64,000 nucleotides of DNA from an uncultured Oscillospiraceae bacterium (GCA_900549825.1 URQB01000003.1:62001-126000); one strand, 5' to 3'; positions 41,781 to 50,295 are shown, counted from the first letter of the stretch. The notes: generated by a model not told the origin, from the sequence alone. Numbers and translations: made by a program.

Positions 41781-41833
41781 ATTGCGAGCACGAGCAACAA
41801 AATCAAAGTGAAAATAATGATTATGTACTCCAT
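41768..41833 (-). CDS. Hydrophobic 21-residue peptide, putative type I toxin, copy 1
   Basis: The ATG at 41833 is preceded by GGAGGGAGG and encodes 21 residues: MEY, then Ile/Leu/Val-rich residues forming one transmembrane helix, then a KKD end. Size and layout fit membrane-acting type I toxins and holin-like peptides; I cannot place it in a named family. The stop codon lies in the terminator stem of the convergent RNA. The leader is long (about 95 bases) and structured. An identical peptide is encoded at 42153-42218 despite silent differences. Confidence 0.7.
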   Translation of the reverse strand: MEYIIIIFTLILLLVLAIKKD

Positions 41834-41932
41834 GCGCCTCACCTCCCTCCCGCGCAAAACAATGCGCAAGGAGAAAGGACGCTAACTGCCTACCGCTGAG
41901 GTAGTGCCACCGGTGGCATTTGCCACGTGTCA

Positions 41933-41961
41933 ATTATATATTGTGAATCCTTATCAGTCAA
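41933..41961 (-). promoter_or_regulatory. Promoter of toxin-like peptide gene, copy 1
   Basis: On the minus strand, -35 TTGACT (41956-41961) and a perfect -10 TATAAT (41933-41938), 17 bases apart. Confidence 0.8.
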
Positions 41962-41982
41962 TATTTAACAGACAATTCCCGC

Positions 41983-42027
41983 AAAAAAATCGAAGCCTGA
42001 CGAATTTACGATTTGGCCTCGATTTTT
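41983..42027. terminator. Bidirectional terminator between the two peptide/RNA loci
   Basis: AATCGAAGCC faces GGCCTCGATT, with A/T runs on both sides (seven T on the minus strand). It is placed to end the copy 2 toxin transcript. Confidence 0.65.
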
Positions 42028-42040
42028 CATCTGACAGGTA

Positions 42041-42069
42041 TTGACAAACGGTTTGCCACACGCTACAAT
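42041..42069 (+). promoter_or_regulatory. Promoter of antisense RNA, copy 2
   Basis: -35 TTGACA (42041-42046), 17 bases, -10 TACAAT (42064-42069). Confidence 0.75.
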
Positions 42070-42075
42070 ATAGAT

Positions 42076-42165
42076 GAACGATGGCACTACCCGTTTCGGC
42101 GGTTAGCGTCCTCCAACGATTAGACTAGCTGATCCATTGGGAAACGGGGCAGCTAGTCTTTTTTT
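42076..42165 (+). ncRNA. Putative antitoxin RNA, copy 2
   Basis: The same design as copy 1: TGGCACTACC (42082-42091) and CGGTTAGCGTCC (42100-42111) near the 5' end, then a terminator from AGACTAGCTG (42122-42131) and CAGCTAGTCT (42150-42159) with a T run. The loop and the middle differ from copy 1, which might give each RNA specificity for its own partner. Confidence 0.65.
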
Positions 42166-42218
42166 ATCGCGAGCACGAGCAGCAAAATCAAAGTAAAAAT
42201 AATGATTATGTACTCCAT
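42153..42218 (-). CDS. Hydrophobic 21-residue peptide, putative type I toxin, copy 2
   Basis: The peptide is identical to that at 41768-41833, with synonymous changes in the DNA (for example TTT for TTC, CTG for TTG, GCG for GCA). The ribosome site GGAGGGAGG is also conserved. Identical protein with silent differences argues for selection on the peptide. Confidence 0.7.
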   Translation of the reverse strand: MEYIIIIFTLILLLVLAIKKD

Positions 42219-42317
42219 TCGCCTCACCTCCCTCCCGCGCGAAACAACACGCAAGAAGCGAGGACGCTAACTGCCTACCGCTGAGGTAGTGCCATCGGTG
42301 GCGTTTGCCACGTGTCA

Positions 42318-42346
42318 ATTATATATTGAGAATCCTTATCAGTCAA
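42318..42346 (-). promoter_or_regulatory. Promoter of toxin-like peptide gene, copy 2
   Basis: On the minus strand, -35 TTGACT (42341-42346), 17 bases, -10 TATAAT (42318-42323). Confidence 0.8.
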
Positions 42347-42395
42347 TATTTTACAATCTGTTTTTTCATCCATAACAGTCCAAATGAAAATAGGC

Positions 42396-42431
42396 AAAAA
42401 CGGCCGCTGCGGGAAAGCAACGGCCGTTTTT
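42396..42431. terminator. Terminator of the hydrogenase-like operon
   Basis: AAAAACGGCCG faces CGGCCGTTTTT, a symmetrical stem usable in both directions, just past the last gene of the leftward operon. Confidence 0.8.
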
Positions 42432-42448
42432 ATTACTGTCGTGTTTTT

Positions 42449-42718
42449 TTACGCCTTGCCGGCGCCTGCCCGAAGGCTCTGCAAAACCTGCTGCTCAAAA
42501 AACGCGTCCGTCTCCGCCGGCAGGAGGGATTGCACCGGGCCGTCGTCCACACTGACGGATACGCCGTCCTGCCCGCAGTTCCCCATGCAGAATTTGGCGC
42601 GCACCTCTACGCGCTCGCCCAATTCCTGCTTTGCAATCAGAGCTTGCAGGCGGTTAATAATATCATAAGACCCTTTCAGATGGCAGGCGCTGCCGATGCA
42701 GACATAGATCGTAGTCAT
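42449..42718 (-). CDS. Thioredoxin-like 2Fe-2S ferredoxin (NuoE/HydC C-terminal type)
   Basis: An 89-residue thioredoxin-fold ferredoxin. The cluster cysteines are in VCIGSACHLKG (residues 5-15) and FCMGNCGQDG (near 43-52), as in NuoE and the small subunits of multimeric hydrogenases. The start at 42718 (MTTIYVC) is chosen; an earlier ATG at 42730 abuts the AAAGG site. It is the last gene of the leftward cluster and probably passes electrons to or from the hydrogenase-like proteins. A second copy of this type is the first gene (47258). Confidence 0.85.
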   Translation of the reverse strand: MTTIYVCIGSACHLKGSYDIINRLQALIAKQELGERVEVRAKFCMGNCGQDGVSVSVDDGPVQSLLPAETDAFFEQQVLQSLRAGAGKA

Positions 42719-42832
42719 CTGTAAACTCATCCTTTCACAGGCCAAAGCCTTTTGGAATCCGCAATTCGGAAAAAACCGTCCTATTTATTCTATTATAGCG
42801 TGTCTGATTTTGATGTCAATTCCCAAACCGGA

Positions 42833-44275
42833 TTATTCAAAATCATAAACACTGATCGCATCTGTCATGGTTTTCTCCTTGGCGAGCTGCCCGTATTTGT
42901 CCACGTCGAGCTTATTCTTCGGCCCGTGCGTCAGGCAGGCAGCGCCGCCGATGCAGCCCGATTCGCATGCCATACCCTCGATAAAGTTTTCCTGCAAAAC
43001 GCCCTTGGAGGCTTTGAGCAGGGCGGTGCGGCATTCGCGGATGCCGTCGCAGGAGACAGGCTTGTAGCTGAAGTCCCCCAGCCCATACAGGCCCTGCTCC
43101 TTGAGCGCCTGCTCAACCGCGCTCGCAAGGCCGCCGCTGCGGGCGAAAATACGGCCGTAATAGGAGGCGTTGTTGAGATGCTCGTCGGGCAGGGAGGCAA
43201 TGTCAATATCGCGCGCATCAAACAGCGCCTGCAGCTCCTCAAAGGTGATCACGCAGTCGATATAGGGGCTGACCGTTTCCCACTTCTGCTCCATCTTTTT
43301 GGCGATACAGGGGCCGACGAAAACAATCTTGCAGCCCGGATCGAGGCGCTTGATATGCTTTGCGATCTGCGCCATAGGGGAGAGGTTGTGCGAGACGTGC
43401 TGCGCAAGGTTTGGGAAAGCCTTGCGGACATAGGTGACAAAGGCCGGGCAGCAGGAGCTGGTTAAAAAGCCCTTTTCATACAGCTCGTTTGCCTCCTGAT
43501 AGGCCACCATATCCGCACCGAGCGCCGCCTCGACCACGCTGAAAAAGCCGAGATGCTTGAGCCCCGACACCACCTGCTCCACGCGCACCTGCACAAACTG
43601 GCTCACAATAGAGGGGGCGACGACCGCATAGACATTGTATTTTGAATTGTTTTCAGACTCCTTCAGGAGTTTGATGGCTTCGAGAATATAGGATTTATCG
43701 GCGATCGCGCCGAACGGACATTTATACACGCACGCGCCGCAGGAGATGCATTTTTCGTTATCAATCTTTGCCTTTTTATCCTCGCCCATATGGATGGCGT
43801 TGATATGGCACGCACTTTCGCACGGGCGCACGCACTGGATGATCGCGTTATAGGGGCAGGCGTTAAGGCATTTCCCGCATTCCACGCATTTGGACTGGTC
43901 GATGACAGAGCGGTGGTTGACAATGCTGATTGCGCCCTTTGGGCAGACGTCGACACATTGATGGGAGATGCAGCCGCGGCAGGCCTCGGATACGCGCATG
44001 CCTTCGACCGGGCACTCGTCGCAGGCGATGTCAAGCACCTCGACGACGTTGGGGTTCTCCCTGTTGCCGCCCATGGCGAGCTTGATGCGCTCCCCAATGA
44101 TGGCACGCTCCTTATAGATGCAGCAGCGCATTGTCGGCTTGGGGCCGGGCATGATTTTTGCGGGGATGTCCAGAAGCGCGCCGCTGTCGAGCCGGTCCTC
44201 AAAGGCAAGGCGGGCGACCTCGCGCAGGACCTTATATTTGAGCTTCTGTACCGCGGTGTCAAATAGTTTTTTCAT
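42833..44275 (-). CDS. [FeFe]-hydrogenase-like protein, monomeric, ferredoxin-type N-terminus
   Basis: A 480-residue iron-sulfur protein. The N-terminal half has cysteine motifs for several 4Fe-4S clusters (ACRGCISHQCVDVCP, CVECGKCLNACP, CISCGACVYKCP). The H-cluster domain has L1 TSCCPAF (standard TSCCPGW), L2 GPCIAKKME (standard MPCxxKxxE) and L3 EGMACESGCIGGAACL. All four H-cluster cysteines are present, so H2 chemistry is possible. The motif variants resemble group B enzymes, whose physiological role is poorly known. It is in an operon with a SpoIIE phosphatase and a PAS-hydrogenase. Confidence 0.88.
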   Translation of the reverse strand: MKKLFDTAVQKLKYKVLREVARLAFEDRLDSGALLDIPAKIMPGPKPTMRCCIYKERAIIGERIKLAMGGNRENPNVVEVLDIACDECPVEGMRVSEACRGCISHQCVDVCPKGAISIVNHRSVIDQSKCVECGKCLNACPYNAIIQCVRPCESACHINAIHMGEDKKAKIDNEKCISCGACVYKCPFGAIADKSYILEAIKLLKESENNSKYNVYAVVAPSIVSQFVQVRVEQVVSGLKHLGFFSVVEAALGADMVAYQEANELYEKGFLTSSCCPAFVTYVRKAFPNLAQHVSHNLSPMAQIAKHIKRLDPGCKIVFVGPCIAKKMEQKWETVSPYIDCVITFEELQALFDARDIDIASLPDEHLNNASYYGRIFARSGGLASAVEQALKEQGLYGLGDFSYKPVSCDGIRECRTALLKASKGVLQENFIEGMACESGCIGGAACLTHGPKNKLDVDKYGQLAKEKTMTDAISVYDFE

Positions 44276-44320
44276 TGCATCTCCAACTCCATTCGGGTAA
44301 AACTGGGGAATCGACTGATC

Positions 44321-45493
44321 TTAATAAAATGTTTTGTCAACCCGCTTGCCAAGCTTGACCATCAGCTCTGCAAGGCGATCGATGAGCTTCAATTTAATGC
44401 TCAGGTCGGCAGGCAGATTCGGGTTCTGATGGGCGGGATTGATCGCCGTGCCGATAAAGAGCTTCAAATGCGTGCAGTCCTCCAGCAGCAGCCGGGCGAG
44501 CATGGCTGCGCCGTTCTCCTCATCAATGCGGTGAAAATAGTAGGAGTCCGCATCCTTTTCACAGTATTCCTGGAGAATATCCAGCGTGCGGGTGAGGGTA
44601 AGCACGCCCTCTGTGACGAGATCGATGCCTTCAATAAAGCCGACCGGCGGAATCGAAGGGTCGGAATAGGTAAGCGACGTTCGGATTTTACGGTTCAGAA
44701 CGCGGGCGATGATGTTGGCGCTCGTGCCGCCGCAGATCACCTTTTTGCCCTGCGAGCGCATGTAGTCGCGCACCATCCGCTCGTCATCCGCCTTGTCCTT
44801 GGGCGGGCCCGCGAGCATGTTGACCACCTTGTGCGCCGTAACCTCCGCCACCAGAACGGTGGAATCATCCCCCGGCTTTTTCATATAGAGGTCGTTGACG
44901 GTATCGGACAGCGCGGCGGCCAATCGCGGCGCGGACATGTCAAGAGCCGTGGCGTTTAACAGCCATTTGACCACGTGGTCCCATGTCCAGCCGAAATTGA
45001 GCGATTCGCCCACGCCCGCATAGATCACGCCGTCGCTGACGATGGTGATAATGTCCCCGGGGAGCGCCTGAAAGCGGGTTTCATAGACACCCTTGCCGGA
45101 GTATTCGTTATATTCGCATTTGAATTCCATGCGTTTCCCGCCGCGGATATAGATGCAGAAGGGGTTGTCGAATTCTGCGAGGTAGCCTTCGCCGCTGTCC
45201 TTGATCTCCAGAATGCTGAAGGTCGCGTAGGCCACCTTGCGCACGCTGCACACGGGCAGGGTGTTAACGATCGTGGACACGACATCCGCCACGGACGCAC
45301 CTTCGCGCACCATGGTCGCGCAGATCGTGCTCGTGAGGGTGGCGAGGATATTGGCCTTGACGCCGCTGCCGAGACCGTCCGCCAGCACGGCGATGGTAGA
45401 GTCCGCCGTGCGCACGGTGACAACCTTGTCGCCGCAGAGCTCCTCGCCCTTTTTATTGAGGCTTTTCCATGCAACGTCGATATGTACGCTCAT
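44321..45493 (-). CDS. SpoIIE-type PP2C serine phosphatase
   Basis: A 390-residue protein whose first 230 residues match the SpoIIE/PP2C phosphatase fold: CGDKVVTVRTADSTIAVLAD, GLGSGVKANILATLTS, ITIVSDGVIYAG near residue 155, and PGDDSTVLVAEV near 210. These include the metal-binding Asp residues. The C-terminal 160 residues form an extra domain (VICGGTSANIIARVLNRKI onward) seen with hydrogenase-linked phosphatases. Its position between two hydrogenase-like genes suggests it is the signalling output of the sensor. No matching anti-sigma pair is encoded nearby. Confidence 0.9.
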   Translation of the reverse strand: MSVHIDVAWKSLNKKGEELCGDKVVTVRTADSTIAVLADGLGSGVKANILATLTSTICATMVREGASVADVVSTIVNTLPVCSVRKVAYATFSILEIKDSGEGYLAEFDNPFCIYIRGGKRMEFKCEYNEYSGKGVYETRFQALPGDIITIVSDGVIYAGVGESLNFGWTWDHVVKWLLNATALDMSAPRLAAALSDTVNDLYMKKPGDDSTVLVAEVTAHKVVNMLAGPPKDKADDERMVRDYMRSQGKKVICGGTSANIIARVLNRKIRTSLTYSDPSIPPVGFIEGIDLVTEGVLTLTRTLDILQEYCEKDADSYYFHRIDEENGAAMLARLLLEDCTHLKLFIGTAINPAHQNPNLPADLSIKLKLIDRLAELMVKLGKRVDKTFY

Positions 45494-45512
45494 CCGGCTT
45501 CACGCCCTTCCT

Positions 45513-47231
45513 TCAAGCTTGCGTGTCGTCACGCGCGATCATATCCTTGAGCTTTGTCAAAGTTACCTTGGTCTCCGCCGTCGTCTCGCCCAGAAGGCTT
45601 GCGATTTCCTGCGCGACGACCATCTGCTTGTCGATCACCTTCTGCGCCATTTCGACCGTATCCATGCGCAGCTTCTGGCTCTTTTCCTTCAAGGCCTCCT
45701 CCTCGGTGATATCCTTGAAGATGCCCATGCAGTAATTGCCCTCTTTGATATAGACGATGCTCTCCAGGAAGGTTTTGCGATAAGCGTCCACTGTAATTTT
45801 TTGATCAAAGATCGGCTGCTTTGTATCAAATACAGCGAGCGTGTCTGCCGGGTCAAGGATCTCATAGAGCCCCTTGGTCAGCGCGGCGGCCCGGCTGATT
45901 CCAAAGGCCTTTTCCGCCGCTGCATTGTATTCGACGATATTCAGATCCTCATCGACGATGATCGTGATATTCGGCGTCTCCGTGAGAACGACGTTGGAAA
46001 GCGACTCCGCGCGCTGACGCATAAACGGCATGCACATCGTCAGCTCTGCCTTGCCCTGATAGACCGCGATCGCCTTGTCGCGGCAGGTGGCGTAACCGCA
46101 GGAGCCGCAGTTGAGTTCCTGCGCGGGAGAGTCCTTGCCGATCTTCTGCAAAATTGAACGGATGACCTCCTCGCTGGGGATTTCCCGCTTATCTGTCCGA
46201 TCCACGAAGCCCTTGTGCATGGGGATGACGTTGGTCAGCGTCGGATATCCGTCGCCCGTCGTATGTACATGCTCCTTGATCCGGATGCGGCCGGTGAAAC
46301 GGTCGTGTGCGCTGGAGACGCGCGCCGGGCCGTTGATACAGCCGCTGACGCAGGCGTTGATTTCGATAAAGCTGCCGGTGATCTGCCCCGCGCGGACCGC
46401 GTCGAGCACATCCTTGCAGTTGTCGATGCCGTCGATGCTCATGATATTGTAGTTGGGCAGGTCTCCGCCCTCCCGTTTTTTCAGCGTTTTGATGATGCCG
46501 CCGGCGATTGGATAAAGCCGTAAAATTTCGGAATCCCCGCGCAGAAAATCCACCGGCTCGCAGTCATTGATCGAAATCTGCTCCTGCTCGAGCCAGGTGA
46601 TCATATCGTGAAAGGTGAGGACTGCGTCGATCTCGTTTTCATGCCGGATATCGTCCGCTTCCGCCTTCTTAGCAATACAGGGGCCGACGAAAACGACCTT
46701 GCTGTCATGCCCATAGGTCTCTTTCAGCAAACGCCCGTGCGCGATCATGGGGCTGACGACGGGCGCGAGGTAAGGGATGAGCTCCGGATAATATTTCTCC
46801 ACCAGGTCGTTTACCGTGGGGCAGCAGGTGGTGATGATATTCTCCATCTCATGCGCCTTGATGAGTGTATGATATTCCGCGGTGACATAGGCGGCGCCGT
46901 CCGCCGTCTGCGCCGTGCCGAAGATGCCGAGCTTTTGGAAGGCGCCCAGCAGTTTCCTTTCATCGTTAAAGTCGAAGGAGGAGTAATAGGAGGGTGCAAG
47001 GGAAAAAATCACGCGCCTGCCGTTTTTCAGGAATCCCTTCACCTTGTCGAGATCGCTTGAAAGGGTTTTCGCATTTTGCGGGCAGGTATTCAGGCATTTG
47101 CCGCAGAGGATGCAGTCCGCCTCGATGATCTGGGCCTGCTCGCTGATCAGCCGGATGGATTTCACCGGGCAGACCTTGATGCACTTATAGCAGTTTTTGC
47201 AGTTTGCCTTCCGCAGTCCGATGATGCTCAT
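45513..47231 (-). CDS. Sensory [FeFe]-hydrogenase-like protein with PAS domain
   Basis: A 572-residue multidomain protein. Domains in order: two 4Fe-4S clusters (CKNCYKCIKVCP, CILCGKCLNTCP; residues 10-55), an H-cluster domain (L1 TTCCPTVND, L2 GPCIAKKAE, L3 EINACVSGCINGPAR), a four-Cys cluster segment (LNCGSCGYATC to MCMPF; near residues 380-412), and a PAS domain (ITIIVDEDLNIVEYNAAAEK; near residues 430-540). No kinase or cyclase domain is attached. This matches group C (HydS) sensory hydrogenases, thought to sense H2 or redox state. The neighbouring phosphatase is the likely effector. Confidence 0.88.
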   Translation of the reverse strand: MSIIGLRKANCKNCYKCIKVCPVKSIRLISEQAQIIEADCILCGKCLNTCPQNAKTLSSDLDKVKGFLKNGRRVIFSLAPSYYSSFDFNDERKLLGAFQKLGIFGTAQTADGAAYVTAEYHTLIKAHEMENIITTCCPTVNDLVEKYYPELIPYLAPVVSPMIAHGRLLKETYGHDSKVVFVGPCIAKKAEADDIRHENEIDAVLTFHDMITWLEQEQISINDCEPVDFLRGDSEILRLYPIAGGIIKTLKKREGGDLPNYNIMSIDGIDNCKDVLDAVRAGQITGSFIEINACVSGCINGPARVSSAHDRFTGRIRIKEHVHTTGDGYPTLTNVIPMHKGFVDRTDKREIPSEEVIRSILQKIGKDSPAQELNCGSCGYATCRDKAIAVYQGKAELTMCMPFMRQRAESLSNVVLTETPNITIIVDEDLNIVEYNAAAEKAFGISRAAALTKGLYEILDPADTLAVFDTKQPIFDQKITVDAYRKTFLESIVYIKEGNYCMGIFKDITEEEALKEKSQKLRMDTVEMAQKVIDKQMVVAQEIASLLGETTAETKVTLTKLKDMIARDDTQA

Positions 47232-47257
47232 GTGGCCGCTCCTTTCTCTCAGACAGA

Positions 47258-47503
47258 TTACGCCAGCTTCTCTAAAATTTCATTTTTGAAGAAGGCGGGG
47301 ACGTCCGTCGGGGTGAGGGAAAATTTTTGCCCGTCCACACTGACGCAGACGCCGCCCTTCGTACATTCGCCCATACAGAAGGAGCCCCTCAGCTCTACCT
47401 TTTCCGAAAGCCCATGGGCGGAAACGAGCTTTTCGAGGATCTGAATGACATCGCGCGAGCCGTGCAGGTGGCAGGAACTGCCGATGCAGATGGTGATCTC
47501 CAA
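47258..47503 (-). CDS. Thioredoxin-like 2Fe-2S ferredoxin
   Basis: An 81-residue protein very similar in layout to the one at 42449: ITICIGSSCHLHGSRDV at the start, FCMGECTKGGVCVSVDG near residues 46-62, and a C-terminal helix. It is the first gene of the leftward sensory-hydrogenase operon, 26 bases ahead of the PAS-hydrogenase gene. The start ATG is preceded by TTGGAG. Confidence 0.87.
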   Translation of the reverse strand: MEITICIGSSCHLHGSRDVIQILEKLVSAHGLSEKVELRGSFCMGECTKGGVCVSVDGQKFSLTPTDVPAFFKNEILEKLA

Positions 47504-47526
47504 GGAAAAGCACCCCCATAAAAAGA

Positions 47527-47554
47527 TTTCAGACTTCAGATGTCAGATTTCAGG
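47527..47554 (-). repeat. Four tandem imperfect heptamers upstream of the hydrogenase operon
   Basis: On the plus strand, TTTCAGA, CTTCAGA, TGTCAGA and TTTCAGG follow without gaps. They lie 23 bases upstream of the operon's first start codon, with a TATAAT-like -10 (ATTATA at 47561-47566) just beyond. They could be a regulator site or part of the leader. Confidence 0.55.
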
Positions 47555-47628
47555 TGTTGATTATATCATACCGCATCTTGTTGAAATATGCCATATCTAA
47601 AATTTCACATCTGCCGTCAGAATTCCGT

Positions 47629-47662
47629 AAGAAGGGCTCCGCCTAAGGGTGGAGCCCTTCTT
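47629..47662. terminator. Hairpin between adhE and the hydrogenase operon
   Basis: AAGAAGGGCTCC faces GGAGCCCTTCTT, a perfect 12-base stem 20 bases after the adhE stop. The T run is on the plus-strand side, so termination of adhE on the minus strand may be incomplete. Confidence 0.65.
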
Positions 47663-47682
47663 GTTTTTTAACTTGTATCAGT

Positions 47683-50295
47683 TTATCTTCCGTAATAGGC
47701 ATCCGTGTAAAGCTGCTCGATCTCGGAAACCAGCGGGTAGCGCGGGTTGGCCGTGGTGCACTGGTCAGCGTGCGCGTTGTCCGCAAGGCGCGGAAGCTTG
47801 TCGAAAAATTCCTTCTCGTCAACGCCGCATTCCTGAATGGAGCTTGGGACGTTGAGGCTGGTGCGCAGGTCCTTAATTGCCTGCACAAGGTTTGCAACGC
47901 TCTCCTCCGTGGTCTTGCCGGCGATGCCGAGATGCTTTGCAATCTTCGCGAATTTCTTATCCGCGACAAAGGTCTCGTACTTCGGGAAGGTGGCGAACTT
48001 TGTGGGCTTCTGGCCATTGTAGGCCACAATATAGGGCAGCAGGATAGCGTTCGCGCGGCCGTGCGGGATGTGATACTCGCCGCCGAGCTTATGCGCCATG
48101 GAATGGTTCAGGCCCAGGAAGGCGTTGGTGAACGCCATACCGGCGATGCAGGATGCGTTGTGCATCTTCTCGCGGGCTTCCTTGTCGGATGCGCCGTTCT
48201 GGTAGGCACGGGGCAGGTATTCAAAGACCATCTCGATCGCCTGCATGGCAAGGCCGTCGGTATAGTCGCTGGCAAGGTTGGAGGTGTAGGCCTCAATCGC
48301 ATGCGTCAGAACATCCATACCAGTGTCGGCGGTGGCAGACTTCGGGAGGCTCGTGACGAACTGCGGGTCGATAATCGCAACATCAGGCGTCAGGGCATAG
48401 TCGGCGAGCGGGTATTTGATATTGCCGTTCTTGCGGTCGGTGATGACGGCGAAGCTCGTCACCTCGCTTCCGGTGCCGGAGGTCGTCGGGATGCAGACCA
48501 TCTTAGCCTTGGTGCCCAGCTTCGGGAACTTGACGGCGCGCTTGCGGATATCGATGAACTTCTGCTTGAGGCCGTCGAAGGACGCGTCGGGATGCTCATA
48601 GAACAGCCACATGCCCTTCGCAGCGTCCATCGCGGAGCCGCCGCCGAGCGCGATGATCACATCGGGCTGGAATTCGCGCATGACCGCTACGCCGCGCATG
48701 ATCGTGTCTACATCGGGATCGGGCTCAACGTCGGAATAGATTTCACTGTGGCAGTAGTGCTCGCGCTTGCGCAAATAGTAAAGGATTTTATCAACATAGC
48801 CGAGCTTGACCATCATCGGGTCGGTTACGATGAACGCGCGCTCAATATCCTGCATTTTCTCGAGATACTGGATGGAATCCTCCTCGAAGTAGATCTTCGG
48901 CGGAACCTTGAACCACTGCATATTGACCCTCCTCTTGGCAAGGCGCTTTTTGTTGATGAGGTTAACGGTGGAGACGTTGGAGGTCGTAGAGTTGTGTCCA
49001 TAGGAACCGCAGCCGAGGGTAAGCGACGGGGTGTTGGAATTGTAGATATCGCCGATGCCGCCCTGGGAGGAGGGGGAGTTGACGATCACGCGGCCGACCT
49101 TCATCTCTTCGCCATAGGCCTTGATGATGTCGTCATTACGGGAATGAATCACAGCGGAGTGGCCGAGGCCGCCCATGTGCAGCATTTCCATTGCGCGCTG
49201 GAAGCCTTCCTCCGTGCTGTTGACCACAAAGTAGGCGAGCACCGGGCTCAGCTTTTCACGGGACAGCGGATATTCGGGCCCGACAGCCGGAAGCTTTGCA
49301 ATCAGGATCTTCGTCTTATCCGGGACCTTGATGCCTGCCTGCTCGGCAATCCAGTTCGCGCTCTTGCCCACGACATCAGGGTTGACGGCCTGCTTCTGCG
49401 CGTTGATCACATAGTCGGAAACCTTCTGCGTCTCCTCCGCATTGAGGAAGTAGCAGTTGTTTTCCTTCATGATGCGTTCGAAATCCTTGTGGATTTCCTT
49501 ATCGACGATGACCGCCTGCTCGGAGGCGCAGATCATGCCGTTGTCAAAGGTTTTGGAGAGCATCAGGTCGGTGCAGGCGCGCTCGAGCTTTGCGCTCTTC
49601 TCAATATAGCAGGGGACGTTGCCGGGGCCGACGCCGAGGGCGGGCTTACCGGCGCTGTATGCGCTCTTGACCATGCCCGCGCCGCCGGTGGCGAGAATCA
49701 GGGATACGCCGGGATGGTTCATCAGAGCGGTGGTCGCCTGAATAGAGGGCGTTTCAATCCACTGGATGCAGTTTTCCGGCGCGCCGGCCTTGATTGCCGC
49801 GTCATAGAGCACTTTTGCAGCGGCGACGGAGCACTGCTGTGCATTGGGATGAAAGCCGAAGATAACCGGGTTGCGGGATTTCATGCAGATCAAGGATTTG
49901 AACATCGTGGTGGAGGTGGGGTTCGTAACGGGGGTTGCCGCAGCGACAACGCCGACCGGCTCCGCGATTTCCACATAGCCCTCCAGATCGTTCTCCTCGA
50001 CGATGCCGACGGTTTTTTCATTCTTGATGGAGTGCCAGATATATTCGGTGGCGAACATGTTTTTGATGATCTTGTCTTCATACACGCCGCGGCCGGTTTC
50101 TTCAACTGCCATTTTCGCAAGCTTCGTATGGTTCTCCTGGCCGGCGACGGTCATCGCCTCCACGATCTTGTCCACCTGCTCCTGCGTCATGTCCATGAAC
50201 TGCTCGAGAGCCCCCAGCGCCTTCTGCACATGGTTGTCAACCATTGCTTCAACGTCAATCTCGGGGGCTTTTTTTTCCTGCTTTTCGTTTGCCAT
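47683..50295 (-). CDS. adhE: Bifunctional acetaldehyde-CoA/alcohol dehydrogenase
   Basis: An 870-residue fusion. Residues 1-440 are a CoA-acylating aldehyde dehydrogenase with catalytic Cys in DNGMICASEQAV near residue 256. Residues of about 460-870 are an iron-dependent alcohol dehydrogenase with GGGSAMDAAKGMW near 555, GTGSEVTSF near 610, and metal ligands around HAIEAYTSN and HKLGGEYHIPHGR. It reduces acetyl-CoA to ethanol in two NADH-using steps and forms spirosomes in other bacteria. The promoter overlaps a near-perfect Rex operator. It is upstream of the sensory hydrogenase operon on the same strand. Confidence 0.96.
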   Translation of the reverse strand: MANEKQEKKAPEIDVEAMVDNHVQKALGALEQFMDMTQEQVDKIVEAMTVAGQENHTKLAKMAVEETGRGVYEDKIIKNMFATEYIWHSIKNEKTVGIVEENDLEGYVEIAEPVGVVAAATPVTNPTSTTMFKSLICMKSRNPVIFGFHPNAQQCSVAAAKVLYDAAIKAGAPENCIQWIETPSIQATTALMNHPGVSLILATGGAGMVKSAYSAGKPALGVGPGNVPCYIEKSAKLERACTDLMLSKTFDNGMICASEQAVIVDKEIHKDFERIMKENNCYFLNAEETQKVSDYVINAQKQAVNPDVVGKSANWIAEQAGIKVPDKTKILIAKLPAVGPEYPLSREKLSPVLAYFVVNSTEEGFQRAMEMLHMGGLGHSAVIHSRNDDIIKAYGEEMKVGRVIVNSPSSQGGIGDIYNSNTPSLTLGCGSYGHNSTTSNVSTVNLINKKRLAKRRVNMQWFKVPPKIYFEEDSIQYLEKMQDIERAFIVTDPMMVKLGYVDKILYYLRKREHYCHSEIYSDVEPDPDVDTIMRGVAVMREFQPDVIIALGGGSAMDAAKGMWLFYEHPDASFDGLKQKFIDIRKRAVKFPKLGTKAKMVCIPTTSGTGSEVTSFAVITDRKNGNIKYPLADYALTPDVAIIDPQFVTSLPKSATADTGMDVLTHAIEAYTSNLASDYTDGLAMQAIEMVFEYLPRAYQNGASDKEAREKMHNASCIAGMAFTNAFLGLNHSMAHKLGGEYHIPHGRANAILLPYIVAYNGQKPTKFATFPKYETFVADKKFAKIAKHLGIAGKTTEESVANLVQAIKDLRTSLNVPSSIQECGVDEKEFFDKLPRLADNAHADQCTTANPRYPLVSEIEQLYTDAYYGR

